Positions 9,439 through 18,178 of a stretch of DNA of 64,000 nt are shown in pieces. The stretch's first letter is position 1, and the number at the start of each line of letters is the position of its first letter. The notes beneath the pieces were generated by a model. The model was not told where the DNA came from and ran no database searches. It was given only the letters and a program-made list of their open reading frames with translations. This DNA is from Candidatus Aminicenantota bacterium (GTDB lineage Bacteria; Acidobacteriota; Aminicenantia; Aminicenantales; Saccharicenantaceae), in assembly GCA_014360015.1 (NCBI GenBank), contig JACIYJ010000002.1, positions 332,437 through 396,436 of the forward strand. Reading direction: 5' to 3'. The translations under genes and the position numbers were made by a program.

Positions 9439-9597
9439 ATAATACCTCCCCAAAATATACCCTTTTTTTTATTATAAATGTTTTTTTAATCGTTTACCAG
9501 AAAAAATTTCTTCGGAAAGACGGACCGAGTTAATTGGCAAACCGGTTCAGACCCCGGTCCGGCCCTGCTCTGGCAACATTTTTCCTTGACCAATTCA

Positions 9598-11994
9598 TTA
9601 ATCTTCTTCATAAAATCTGCGTCTGGTTTTCTTCGGTTTTTCGTTGATCGGGTCAGCATCCATGGCCCACATCCCACGGCCATGAGTGGCGATGACGATG
9701 ATGTTGTCCCGCGGATGGATTATCAGGTCGTGGACATAGGTGGAAGGCAAGTTTCCGCCCAGAACCTGCCAGGTTTTCCCTTTATCCTTAGAAACATAGA
9801 CTCCCAGGTCAGTTCCTACATACAGGATGTTCGGGTCAACCGGGTCTTCTCTGATGACATTGACCGGTCCGAGCGGGATGCCCTTTGAAATATCGATCCA
9901 GGTCTTGCCAAAATCCTTTGATACCCAGACATAAGGTAAAAAGTCATCGTCAGCCCGGCCGTGCTGGGTCATATAAACTGTACCCAAGTCGTACTGACTG
10001 GCCACGATTCTGGAGACCCACTTTTGATAGGGCAAGCCTCTGGTGATATCCTGCCACGTCTTGCCACCGTCTCTGGTCACCGATACCCGGCCGTCATCAG
10101 TTCCGACATAGATCAAACCATACATCAGAGGCGACTCAGAAATGGCTGTAATCGTATGGTACGGAATATCACCGACCTCATCTGGCTTGTAGTAGGTCAA
10201 ATCAGGACTGATTCTTTCCCAGGTATCACCCCGATCGAGCGAGCGGAAAAGATACTGCATGCCGTGATAGATGATGTTCGGGTTGTGCGGAGAGATGATG
10301 AAATGAGCCAGCCACTGGCCGCGAAGCCTGGGTTCGTCAGGATAAGCCTTAGGCACAATCAGCTTGCTTCTTTCTGGTCCGGTTTTGCTTAGGTCAGTTC
10401 TGGTAAGGGTGCCGTAAAAACCGCAGGAATAGACTATGTTGGGATTGGTCGGGTCGATGGCATGATGCGAACCTTCTCCGCCCGGAGCTCTTTCGAACTC
10501 TACAGCCGGAATCCGGTCGCGGCCCCGGCTTAGGTCAACTACAGCTCTGAAGCTTCCATGGTCCTGCATCGAACCATAAACGTGGAATGGTGTATCCATA
10601 TCATAATTAACATTGAAAAACTGACAAACCGGCAGCGTCAGCCGCGAATTCTTCCAGTTTTTACCACCATCATAAGAAATTTCGATTCCACCGTCATTAA
10701 CATTGACCAGATAGTTGGAATTATCCGGGTCAATCCACAACCCGTGGTTATCAACGTGATACATATTTGGCACCCGTCTGAAGGTCTTACCACCATCATG
10801 AGAGACACTCATCGGCACACCCAGGATGTACACTGTTTCAGGCGAATTGGGATCAACTCGAATTTGGCCGAAGACCCAGCCATAAGTGCCGGAGTGTCTT
10901 TCGAGATAAGCTTTCATGTCCTCTGTGGTTGGAGCTACCAGTTTCCAGGTTTCACCAGCATCGTCAGAACGATAGACAGTGGCGCCTTTGATGATCCCGG
11001 TTGAAGGTAAACCATAAGCATCAAGTTTTTCTTCTTCGCCCGGTTCCCTGGACTTTTCATAATTATCAACCAGCGCATAAAGTACATTGGGTTTTGAAAG
11101 ACAGATATCAATCCCGATTCTGCCCCTGAACCGCGGTTCCGGCAAGCCATTGTTGATTGGCTTCCAGGTTTTACCACCATCAGTGGTTTTCCAGATGCCA
11201 CTGCCGGTATAACCCGGTTCATTGCGTGGGTCATTCCATTTTTTCCTGACTCTTTGCCAGGTGACAGCATACAGAGTTTCATTCTCTTTGGGGTCCATGA
11301 CTAAATCGATGGCGCCCGTCTGGTCGTTGACATAAAGAATTTTTGCCCAGGTTTTACCGCCGTCTGTTGTTTTATAAACGCCTCTTTCGCTGTTAAAAGT
11401 CCATTCATGACCCGAAGCCGCCACATAAACAATATCAGGATTTTTGGGATGAATCACAATCCTAGCAATAGTGTTGGTATCAGTCAGCCCCATATGCTGC
11501 CAGGTTTTCCCGCCATCTGTAGATTTATAAATTCCGCAACCAGGATGAGAACTGCGGAAAATGTTGGCTTCACCAGTGCCAACCCAAATAATCTTTGGGT
11601 CAGATGGAGCAATGGCAATATCTCCGATTGAAGTGGACAGTTCTTGGTCAAAAATTGGCTCCCAGGTTGTTCCTTCATTCTCAGTCTTCCAGACACCACC
11701 GGAAGCTGTGGCAACATAAATCGTATAATTTTTTCCTTTGGGAGTGACCACTGCCACATCGGTGCAACGTCCACTGACATTGGTTGGTCCGAGAAATTGC
11801 CACTTCAGACTGGCATAGGGCGATGATTTTTTCATCTGAAGATGCTGTTCAAACCCCTTAAGCCTTACTTCAGGCGGCGTGTTCTGAATCCGCTGGGGCT
11901 TTTTCTGGTCTGCTGAAAAGCCAGAAAAAATGAAAAACAGGCAGACTAAAACTAAAAAAACAGACAGGTTGATAAAAAATTTCTTCTTGACCAT
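9598..11994 (-). CDS. Exported sortilin/VPS10-like Asp-box protein
   Basis: A 798-residue protein with an N-terminal hydrophobic signal (residues 5-25) followed almost entirely by Asp-box/BNR repeats. At least ten are visible, including STDGGKTW, TTDGGKTW (twice), SDDAGETW, SHDGGKTF, SYDGGKNW, SLDRGDTW, TRDGGKTW, SKDFGKTW and SKDKGKTW. This predicts one or two large beta-propellers like the sortilin VPS10 domain or xyloglucanase-type folds. Start ATG at 11994 follows AAGGAGAG; an ATG ten codons upstream lacks a site. It is an intact paralogue of the broken gene at 5566-8743 but lacks that protein's charged helical insertion. Enzymatic activity is not evident; peptide or carbohydrate binding at the cell surface is the likeliest role. 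Confidence 0.85.
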   Translation of the reverse strand: MVKKKFFINLSVFLVLVCLFFIFSGFSADQKKPQRIQNTPPEVRLKGFEQHLQMKKSSPYASLKWQFLGPTNVSGRCTDVAVVTPKGKNYTIYVATASGGVWKTENEGTTWEPIFDQELSTSIGDIAIAPSDPKIIWVGTGEANIFRSSHPGCGIYKSTDGGKTWQHMGLTDTNTIARIVIHPKNPDIVYVAASGHEWTFNSERGVYKTTDGGKTWAKILYVNDQTGAIDLVMDPKENETLYAVTWQRVRKKWNDPRNEPGYTGSGIWKTTDGGKTWKPINNGLPEPRFRGRIGIDICLSKPNVLYALVDNYEKSREPGEEEKLDAYGLPSTGIIKGATVYRSDDAGETWKLVAPTTEDMKAYLERHSGTYGWVFGQIRVDPNSPETVYILGVPMSVSHDGGKTFRRVPNMYHVDNHGLWIDPDNSNYLVNVNDGGIEISYDGGKNWKNSRLTLPVCQFFNVNYDMDTPFHVYGSMQDHGSFRAVVDLSRGRDRIPAVEFERAPGGEGSHHAIDPTNPNIVYSCGFYGTLTRTDLSKTGPERSKLIVPKAYPDEPRLRGQWLAHFIISPHNPNIIYHGMQYLFRSLDRGDTWERISPDLTYYKPDEVGDIPYHTITAISESPLMYGLIYVGTDDGRVSVTRDGGKTWQDITRGLPYQKWVSRIVASQYDLGTVYMTQHGRADDDFLPYVWVSKDFGKTWIDISKGIPLGPVNVIREDPVDPNILYVGTDLGVYVSKDKGKTWQVLGGNLPSTYVHDLIIHPRDNIIVIATHGRGMWAMDADPINEKPKKTRRRFYEED

Positions 11995-12055
11995 AAACCT
12001 CTCCTTCTTTGAAATTATAATCACAAGATTTCTTTAACAAATCAGATATTTTTTA

Positions 12056-12349
12056 TCAAGTATTATTTTTCTTATTTTCTGAATTCTGCTGTTCTTCCTT
12101 CTCTTCTTTTTCCACCACGATGGTCAGGTTGGAAGCTAAGGCAGCGATGGCCCCGATAGCTGCCCAGAGAGGAGCGATCAGAGTTCCAACAATGCCTACA
12201 GTCAGAGGAATTTCCATGAAGGTTTTACCCTCTTCAGTTTTGAAGATGATTCGGCGGGCATTGCCTTCCCTGATGATTTCTTTAATTTTTTCGATAATTT
12301 CAGAGCCAGAGACCCTGAATTCTTCGGTTCTGGTTTTCTTCTCTTCCAT
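12056..12349 (-). CDS. DUF4342 domain protein
   Basis: A 97-residue protein matching DUF4342: an N-terminal helical segment (EEFRVSGSEIIEKIKEIIREG), a strand pair (RRIIFKTEEGKTFMEIPLT) and a hydrophobic region (VGIVGTLIAPLWAAIGAIAALASNL). A strongly charged Glu/Lys tail follows. In some proteins this domain sits beside UBA/TS-N helices. The ATG abuts the stop codon of the upstream gene (12350-12352) and follows GGAGG, so the two are coupled. Role unknown; one short membrane hairpin is plausible. Confidence 0.8.
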   Translation of the reverse strand: MEEKKTRTEEFRVSGSEIIEKIKEIIREGNARRIIFKTEEGKTFMEIPLTVGIVGTLIAPLWAAIGAIAALASNLTIVVEKEEKEEQQNSENKKNNT

Positions 12350-12898
12350 TTAAATCCTCCTTACTGGATTAAATCCGGAAAAAGTTTTTTTCAGGATAAC
12401 CTTAGAACCCGGCAGAAGGGAATTAGAATTTATTTCCTGCCAGGCTGAATAATTGATTTTCCACATCTTCCCTCTTCTAACCAGCTTGAAATTAAAACGG
12501 TAAAAAGAACCAGTTAACCAGACCAGCTTCCTTAAAGTTTCCAGCGGCCCGGATGAAAGCAGAACATCAGTTTCAACCTGACTCTCGTCACCATTAACAG
12601 ATACGAAAATATCCAGATGATGGATCACGATTCCCTTATAATTTTTGAAATAATAGTCAATTAATTCTCCGTTTTTGAAAATATCTCGCTGCTCAAAATC
12701 TTTACAATCATCAGAGAGTAAAAAAAGAATTTTATCTCTATCTTTTTTTTCAGCCAGCTGAACCAGCTCGCTGATCATATTTTTTATAACTTCAGTATCA
12801 TCTGGTTTTTTACAGACCACCTGAAAAAAGCTGAAAATAATTGAGAAAATCAGAACCAGGCTGGCTTGAGGGCTGATTGTTAACTTTTTTGGATTCAC
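12350..12898 (-). CDS. Putative exported lipoprotein, unknown function
   Basis: A 182-residue protein not clearly assigned to a family. It starts with GTG and has a hydrophobic stretch (residues 11-27) ending FFQVVCKKP, a weak lipobox-like site. The remainder (helix ELVQLAEKKDRDKILFLL, then alternating strands with VETDVLLSSG and KLVRRGKMWKINYSAW) resembles the compact alpha+beta NTF2/SnoaL-like fold seen in many small exported proteins. That assignment is an impression only. It is directly coupled to the DUF4342 gene. Confidence 0.6.
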   Translation of the reverse strand: MNPKKLTISPQASLVLIFSIIFSFFQVVCKKPDDTEVIKNMISELVQLAEKKDRDKILFLLSDDCKDFEQRDIFKNGELIDYYFKNYKGIVIHHLDIFVSVNGDESQVETDVLLSSGPLETLRKLVWLTGSFYRFNFKLVRRGKMWKINYSAWQEINSNSLLPGSKVILKKTFSGFNPVRRI

Positions 12899-13104
12899 CT
12901 TTTCTGATCCTTTATCTTATTCATTTTCATTCCAGATTTCTCTTCAAATTTTTTCAATTAATTTATCAATAATTTCCCATCTACGGATAAAAGAGTTCCC
13001 CTTTTTCCTATCCGGCCCCTTCCATTTAAAATTCCACCCCTTAAATATTTTGCTATCCAAACATTCATCTCTAATCAGGCCTGACCGGTTCTGTTTTTTT
13101 TTTT

Positions 13105-14976
13105 TCAACCCGCAGATACTCCCCCACCGCCACCGCCTCCCCCGCCACCTCCGCTGAAGCCGCCACCACCGCCCGAAGAATAATGAGCGGCTGAAGTGCT
13201 GGCCTGACTTATAGTATTGGCTACTTTTTCAATTGAATTTACGACAGCGGTTATGGAATCAACGTTGTGGCTCATCGAAGATGAAGATAAAGCAGCCGCG
13301 CCAAATAACCAGCCGGTATTGGTAGTCTGTTCATTTTGTAAAATCAGGGGCAGCATTTTTATAAGTTTTTTCGCCTGACCGAAAAGAATGGCAAATACCA
13401 GATATTGGTCCCAGAGTTTGTAGGCTTCAGGCGGGATTTCCTTAAAATCGGAAAAATCATGGAGAAATCTTTCCAAGGCTTTCCATAGTTCATTTTCTTT
13501 AGCCCACTCTTTTTTTCTCCTTTTCAGTCGGGGTGATAAGATTAGCACTAATATTATCAGAACAGGAGATAAAGTAATAATGCCCAAGGGCAAAGAAATG
13601 GCCAGGAAAAGAGTATAAGCTTTTTGGCTTTCCGGTTCGATGAACTCCAGCTTTTTAGCTTCCTGATCAATTTCTTTTGACCACTGCCTGAAAAAGAGCT
13701 GGAATTCAGCCGGCACTTTTTTCATATAATTTATCATATCCTCCAGCCTGGCTTTTATCCCAGGCTCACCTTTTCCAATAATAATTGTTTCAAAAAGAAA
13801 TTCCAGAACTTGTTTTTCGAATGGTTTGAGCTCAGTTTCTTGCTTATAAGGTTTTTTTAAAATAAAAACAGTTTCAGTTTTTAATTTATTACCCAGAAGC
13901 GTTTTCCTCGGCACCTGCTCATCTCTTATTTCGAGATAGCCGCGGCGGGCTAAATCAAATATAGTGGCTGTAAAAGCCACTGGCTGAATCTTCTGGCCTT
14001 CTCTTCTTAGAACCTGGACTAAAGCCGGGGGTAGTCTGGAAGGGATTTCTCTATAATACTCAGGTATATCATCAAATTTATAATCTTTCCCAATCTTTTC
14101 CCAGAAATAAAGATAAAGGCCAAGCCATAGCAGCGGACCAATAATCTGCCAGACAATCCAGATAGTCGCTCCGAGTTCCAAAATTCGTTGTTTTTTTTCT
14201 TCCGACTCTCTGGCTTTATTTATGGCCTGAATTGTTTTTTGCACATACTCAGCTTCTTCCTGTTTTATTTTTTCCTTACTATAGCCGCTAACTGGAATTC
14301 CATTGACCATTCCCGCCGGCCAGATTACCCTGATTTCAAAAATCTGATGCGAAGGAATATTGGTAGCCACAAAGCGAAAAGTTTTCAGATCCAGAATCTC
14401 TGCCTGTCCGGAAAGAGGCCCATGACCGTATATCAGAATATCATCTCGACTCTGAACCTGTTCGGGCAGGTGGACAATAACTTCAGCCCTGACTGTAGGT
14501 CGCTCCACTTCATTGCCAATGATCTGCCAGTAAAGCTCACTACCATCTGGATAATTCAGAATAGCCTTATTCACCCTGTAGGTAATATGAAAAGTCCGGC
14601 GTTCATTTCTGGCTCTAAACTGCCAGCGGGCCTGAAATTTCCCGTTGCTGACAACAGTTTCCAGGGGCAAATCTTTACCAGTTTCATCCTGGATCCTGAA
14701 TTCTGTTATTTCTATTGGCAGACTGCTGAGATTTTTGCGGGCTACTAAGGGAATCCAGAGTGAAGCCCAGGAAAAATCGCCCTTAAATTCAAAGGTCAGA
14801 TACTCATCCACCTGAAAAGAGCCATCTTTTTGCACATAAAGATCAGCTTTTAGCCTGGGAAAGTAGAAGTCCTTAACGGCAGTCCCTGCTGATAGAATCT
14901 GTTCTGATAAAATTGATAAAAGCAAAAAGAGAAAAAATCCCAGATTTTTTAATAAAGGTTTATTATCCACCTGCAC
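13105..14976 (-). CDS. DUF2207 membrane protein with Gly-rich tail
   Basis: A 623-residue membrane protein of the DUF2207 family. It has an N-terminal signal segment (residues 10-29) and a beta-rich extracytoplasmic DUF2207 domain (about 35-230, with DLYVQKDGSFQVDEYLTF). A transmembrane helix lies near 270-290, a cytoplasmic region includes FDLARRGYLEIRD, and a second membrane hairpin is near 455-485. It ends in a run of glycines with a few Phe, Ser and Val, as is common in this family. GTG start at 14976 follows AAGGAG; a second GTG two codons later is an alternative. Function is unknown; a cell-envelope role is likely. A 12-T homopolymer lies at its 3' end. Confidence 0.85.
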   Translation of the reverse strand: MQVDNKPLLKNLGFFLFLLLSILSEQILSAGTAVKDFYFPRLKADLYVQKDGSFQVDEYLTFEFKGDFSWASLWIPLVARKNLSSLPIEITEFRIQDETGKDLPLETVVSNGKFQARWQFRARNERRTFHITYRVNKAILNYPDGSELYWQIIGNEVERPTVRAEVIVHLPEQVQSRDDILIYGHGPLSGQAEILDLKTFRFVATNIPSHQIFEIRVIWPAGMVNGIPVSGYSKEKIKQEEAEYVQKTIQAINKARESEEKKQRILELGATIWIVWQIIGPLLWLGLYLYFWEKIGKDYKFDDIPEYYREIPSRLPPALVQVLRREGQKIQPVAFTATIFDLARRGYLEIRDEQVPRKTLLGNKLKTETVFILKKPYKQETELKPFEKQVLEFLFETIIIGKGEPGIKARLEDMINYMKKVPAEFQLFFRQWSKEIDQEAKKLEFIEPESQKAYTLFLAISLPLGIITLSPVLIILVLILSPRLKRRKKEWAKENELWKALERFLHDFSDFKEIPPEAYKLWDQYLVFAILFGQAKKLIKMLPLILQNEQTTNTGWLFGAAALSSSSMSHNVDSITAVVNSIEKVANTISQASTSAAHYSSGGGGGFSGGGGGGGGGGGVSAG

Positions 14977-15085
14977 TTTACTCCTTCTAAGCTAAACATC
15001 AGGATAATTTCCACCATATCTTAGATAAAGAGCCATCCTAAATCAAATCAGATTTGCCCAGCAGATGATAGAAAAAAGCTCAAGC

Positions 15086-15490
15086 TCAACGGAAAAGTAT
15101 TTTTTTATAGACATGCTCAAAAAGAAATAGTTTGCTCGGAGGATCAAGTTCCACAAACTCCAGGCCCATCTCGAAGACTTCATCATCAAACAGGCTTTTT
15201 ATCCAGCGGACCTCAGCCATCCCTGATACCAACTTTTTCGAATCAGAAAAAGCTATTTCCAGCCTGACTCTGGTTTTGACTGGCAACGGCGAATCGGTCA
15301 TTATTTTCAAACCACCAACAGAAACATCCATGGAAAATGAATAAAAAGACCCTTCCAGGTTTTCGTTCTCAGAAATTATCTGAAGAATAACCTTGTTTTC
15401 TTCGTCGAGCCTCTTTTCCCTTCTTTTCTCTATGAACAGAATGGTAAACCTCCCCTCCCGACTTTTTACCTTAGATAACATAGTTGACAA
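15086..15490 (-). CDS. PilZ domain protein, likely c-di-GMP receptor
   Basis: A 134-residue single-domain PilZ protein. The two cyclic-di-GMP-binding motifs are complete: R23-x3-R27 and D55-x-S57-x2-G60 (SMDVSVGG). The C-terminal strands (MGLEFVELDPPSKLFLFEHVYK) match the PilZ barrel and closing helix. No effector domain is attached, so it would act through a partner protein. The ATG at 15490 has no clear Shine-Dalgarno. It is transcribed away from the sugar operon, with an inverted repeat in the shared intergenic region. Confidence 0.85.
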   Translation of the reverse strand: MSTMLSKVKSREGRFTILFIEKRREKRLDEENKVILQIISENENLEGSFYSFSMDVSVGGLKIMTDSPLPVKTRVRLEIAFSDSKKLVSGMAEVRWIKSLFDDEVFEMGLEFVELDPPSKLFLFEHVYKKILFR

Positions 15491-15512
15491 AAAACAGCAA
15501 TAAAATTTTTGA

Positions 15513-15535
15513 GGCCGATCCCACCCCGATCAGCC
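15513..15535. promoter_or_regulatory. Inverted repeat, candidate operator
   Basis: Arms GGCCGATC (15513-15520) and GATCAGCC (15528-15535) are complementary except for one pair and are separated by 7 bases. The repeat lies between the PilZ start (15490) and the -35 box of the sugar operon (15544). It could bind a dimeric regulator of either side. No regulator gene is adjacent. Confidence 0.35.
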
Positions 15536-15543
15536 AAAAACAT

Positions 15544-15572
15544 TTGACAAAAAATTTTAAAAAAAATATTCT
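15544..15572 (+). promoter_or_regulatory. Sigma-70-like promoter of the sugar operon
   Basis: TTGACA (15544-15549), a 17-base spacer and TATTCT (15567-15572). This would start transcription near 15580, about 30 bases before the MFS gene at 15611. The -35 is consensus; the -10 matches 4 of 6. Confidence 0.6.
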
Positions 15573-15610
15573 GCTTTCTAATATAAATAAAAAATAAAAG
15601 GAGTGCCTGA

Positions 15611-16822
15611 ATGAATGTCAAAACCAGATTAAGCATTATGATGTTTCTGGAATATGCTATCTGGGGTTCCTGGGCTCCGGTTCTTTCTGCTTATCTAATC
15701 AACACTCTTCATTTTTCTGGCACCCAGGTTGGGCTAATTTACAGCCTTCTGCCCTTAGCCACCATCATCGCTCCTTTTATCGGTGGACAGTTAGCTGATC
15801 GCTATTTCGCCACAGAAAAACTGATTGCTACCCTGCAGATTATCGGCGGGATCATTCTGCTTCTGGGAGCAACGGTATCTTCTTTCCAGGCTATGGTCTG
15901 GTTGATGCTGGTTTATTGTTTATTGTTTGCTCCAACCTTAGCCCTGACCAATTCCATTGCCTTCGTTAATCTGGAAAATTCCGAGAAAGACTTCGGCAAA
16001 ATCAGAGTCTGGGGAACCATTGGCTGGATAGCGGCTGGCTGGGGACTGACAGGCTGGAGACTCCTCGGGCAGAAACTCCCAGATATTGCCATAAAGGGTG
16101 ATACCCTTTTCTTAGCCGGAATTTTCTCCATCATTATGGGAATTCAGGCTCTATCCCTCCCCCACACTCCACCCAAAAAAGAAGGCACCAAGCCCTGGGC
16201 TTTCTTAGAGGCTTTAAAAATGCTCAAAGACCGGGACTTCTTGATTTTTGCTGTAATTTCTTTTATCGTGGCCACCGAGCTACAGTTTTATTACGTTCTG
16301 ACCGCTCCTTACCTGACTTCCCCGGTCATAGGTTTGAGCGAAGCCAACACCCCCTTCATCATGACCATTGCCCAGATTGCTGAAATCTTTGTTATGGCCT
16401 TTCTGCTCCCTTATTTCCTGCCCAAGTACGGGATCAAAAAGACCATGATCATTGGCGTTCTGGCCTGGCCAGTACGCTATATTATTTTTATGATCGGACA
16501 GCCAGCTTGGTTAGTGGTGGCTTCTCTGGCTTTGCATGGCTTCTGCTATGTTTTCTTCTTCACCGCCGCCTTTATTTATGTAGACATGATTGCTCCTCAG
16601 GATATCAAAGCCTCAGCTCAGAGCTTGATTTCGGTCATCATCCTTGGCCTGGGCAATTTTATCGGCAGTAACTTCTCAGGCTGGATTCAAAAATTGTTCA
16701 CCACTGAAGCTGGCACCAACTGGCGCAGTGTGTTCATGATTCCGACCATCATTACCATCGTCTGCGCCATAGCTTTCGTTTTCCTGTTCAGAGAAAAAAA
16801 GCTGTCTGAAAAGACGGCTTAA
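15611..16822 (+). CDS. MFS transporter, nucleoside:H+ symporter type
   Basis: A 403-residue inner-membrane transporter with about 12 membrane segments. The opening MMFLEYAIWGSWAPVLSAYL and the motif FGKIRVWGTIGWIAAGW match the NupG/XapB-like nucleoside symporter branch (PF03825). In Bacteroidota, Planctomycetota and Acidobacteriota this branch is often found beside Gfo/Idh/MocA oxidoreductases and TIM-barrel isomerases. Start follows AAAGGAG. As first gene of a three-gene operon it probably imports the sugar or glycoside handled by the next two proteins rather than a nucleoside. Substrate is inferred from context only. Confidence 0.85.
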   Translation: MNVKTRLSIMMFLEYAIWGSWAPVLSAYLINTLHFSGTQVGLIYSLLPLATIIAPFIGGQLADRYFATEKLIATLQIIGGIILLLGATVSSFQAMVWLMLVYCLLFAPTLALTNSIAFVNLENSEKDFGKIRVWGTIGWIAAGWGLTGWRLLGQKLPDIAIKGDTLFLAGIFSIIMGIQALSLPHTPPKKEGTKPWAFLEALKMLKDRDFLIFAVISFIVATELQFYYVLTAPYLTSPVIGLSEANTPFIMTIAQIAEIFVMAFLLPYFLPKYGIKKTMIIGVLAWPVRYIIFMIGQPAWLVVASLALHGFCYVFFFTAAFIYVDMIAPQDIKASAQSLISVIILGLGNFIGSNFSGWIQKLFTTEAGTNWRSVFMIPTIITIVCAIAFVFLFREKKLSEKTA

Positions 16823-16861
16823 TTTTTAAAGAAATCGATAAATGATTTAAGGAGAACAGCC

Positions 16862-18121
16862 ATGAAAACCAAAAAGAAAACCTTAGGCATTGGCTTTATC
16901 GGCGGAGGTTTTATCACCCGTTTTCATATTCGCTCCTGGGTGGGAGTGCGGAACGCCGATATTCTGGGCATCTTCGACCTCGACCAGAAAAAAGCTCAGG
17001 AAGCTGCAGCTTTAGCCCGCAAACTAAAGGTCGGAGAAGCTAAACCTTATAAATCAATAACCGAGATGGTAGCTGACCCGGAAATCGATGCCATCTGGAT
17101 CTGCTCTCCCAATTTCACCCGGATAGAAGTCATGGAAGAAATAGCTGAGGCCGTGCTCAGAGGCAAGGGTGAGCTCATCGGTGTAACTTGCGAAAAACCT
17201 CTTGGTCGAAATGTTAAAGAAGCCCGTAAGATGCTGCAACTGGTTCAGAAAGCTAACCTTCTCGATGGTTATCTGGAAAATCAGGTCTTTGCGCCGGCTG
17301 TGGTCCGGGGTAAGGAAATCATTTGGTCTCGGGGAGCCAGCCTTTGCGGTCGTCCCTATCTGGCTCGGGCCGCTGAAGAGCATAGCGGACCCCATATGCC
17401 CTGGTTCTGGGAAGGCGAGCTTCAGGGCGGTGGAGTGCTTAACGATATGATGTGCCACTCTGTCGAAGAAGCCCGCTTCATGCTAACTCCACCGGGCGCT
17501 ACTCGAGATGAGCTGACTCCGATTAAAGTCACCGCCTATGCCTCCTGCCTTAAATGGCAGATTCCAGAATACGTTAACCATCTGAAAAGAATCAGCGGCG
17601 GCAAATTGGATTATGCCAATCGTCCGGCTGAAGATTTTGCCCGGTCGGTGATTGAGTACAAAGACAAACAGGGTAATATTCTGGTGGTAGAAACCACCAC
17701 TTCCTGGTGCTATGTCGGAGCCGGGCTACGCCTGACCATGGAACTTCTCGGACCAGAATATTCCATGCAGGTTAATACCTTAGATTCCGGGCTTAAAGTC
17801 TTCTTCAGCCGCCGGGTCAAAGGAAAAGCTGGTGAAGACCTGGTGGAAAAGCAGAATGCTGAAGTAGGTCTGATGCCGGTGGTCTCCAGCGAAGAGCATG
17901 AGTATGGCTACACTGCAGAAAACAGGCATATGGTTGAGTCTTTCTTAGAAGGCAAACGACCGATGGAAAACTTCAGCGATGGATTGAACGTAACCGAACT
18001 GCTTATGACTGCTTATATGAGTATCGAAAAGGAAAAGACACTTCCCTTCCCACCACCTGGTCTTGACAACTTTATCCCGGCTGTAGCCAAGGGTCAGTGG
18101 AATCCGAGGAAGAAAAAATAA
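16862..18121 (+). CDS. Gfo/Idh/MocA-family oxidoreductase
   Basis: A 419-residue NAD(P)-dependent sugar oxidoreductase. The N-terminal Rossmann fold shows GIGFIGGGFITRFH, and the family motif CEKPLGR lies near residue 115. The C-terminal alpha/beta domain carries the substrate pocket (GGGVLNDMMCHSVEEARFM, where the His is a probable catalytic residue). No signal peptide or Tat motif is present, so it acts in the cytoplasm. It follows the symporter by 39 bp with AAGGAG. Relatives oxidise or reduce C3 of glucosides; the neighbouring TIM-barrel/DUF1080 gene supports a glycoside-3-dehydrogenase or 3-keto-sugar reductase role. Confidence 0.88.
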   Translation: MKTKKKTLGIGFIGGGFITRFHIRSWVGVRNADILGIFDLDQKKAQEAAALARKLKVGEAKPYKSITEMVADPEIDAIWICSPNFTRIEVMEEIAEAVLRGKGELIGVTCEKPLGRNVKEARKMLQLVQKANLLDGYLENQVFAPAVVRGKEIIWSRGASLCGRPYLARAAEEHSGPHMPWFWEGELQGGGVLNDMMCHSVEEARFMLTPPGATRDELTPIKVTAYASCLKWQIPEYVNHLKRISGGKLDYANRPAEDFARSVIEYKDKQGNILVVETTTSWCYVGAGLRLTMELLGPEYSMQVNTLDSGLKVFFSRRVKGKAGEDLVEKQNAEVGLMPVVSSEEHEYGYTAENRHMVESFLEGKRPMENFSDGLNVTELLMTAYMSIEKEKTLPFPPPGLDNFIPAVAKGQWNPRKKK

Positions 18122-18178
18122 AAAAGGAAATTTTTTATACTTTTATCTGATTAAAAAAACGCTCACAAGGAGGGCGAA

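Noticed and set aside
9142..9477. Plus-strand frame of 111 codons over the DUF2892 gene
   Set aside because: It is the complement of a recognised membrane protein with a strong ribosome-binding site; its own composition is polar and repetitive with no family match.
13095..13106. 12-T run after the DUF2207 gene as a terminator
   Set aside because: For the minus-strand gene the run is on the wrong side of any hairpin and reads as A; the nearby palindromes are too short.
14188..14748. 186-codon plus-strand frame inside the DUF2207 gene
   Set aside because: Lies wholly within a well-supported gene on the other strand and shows no domain or start signal.
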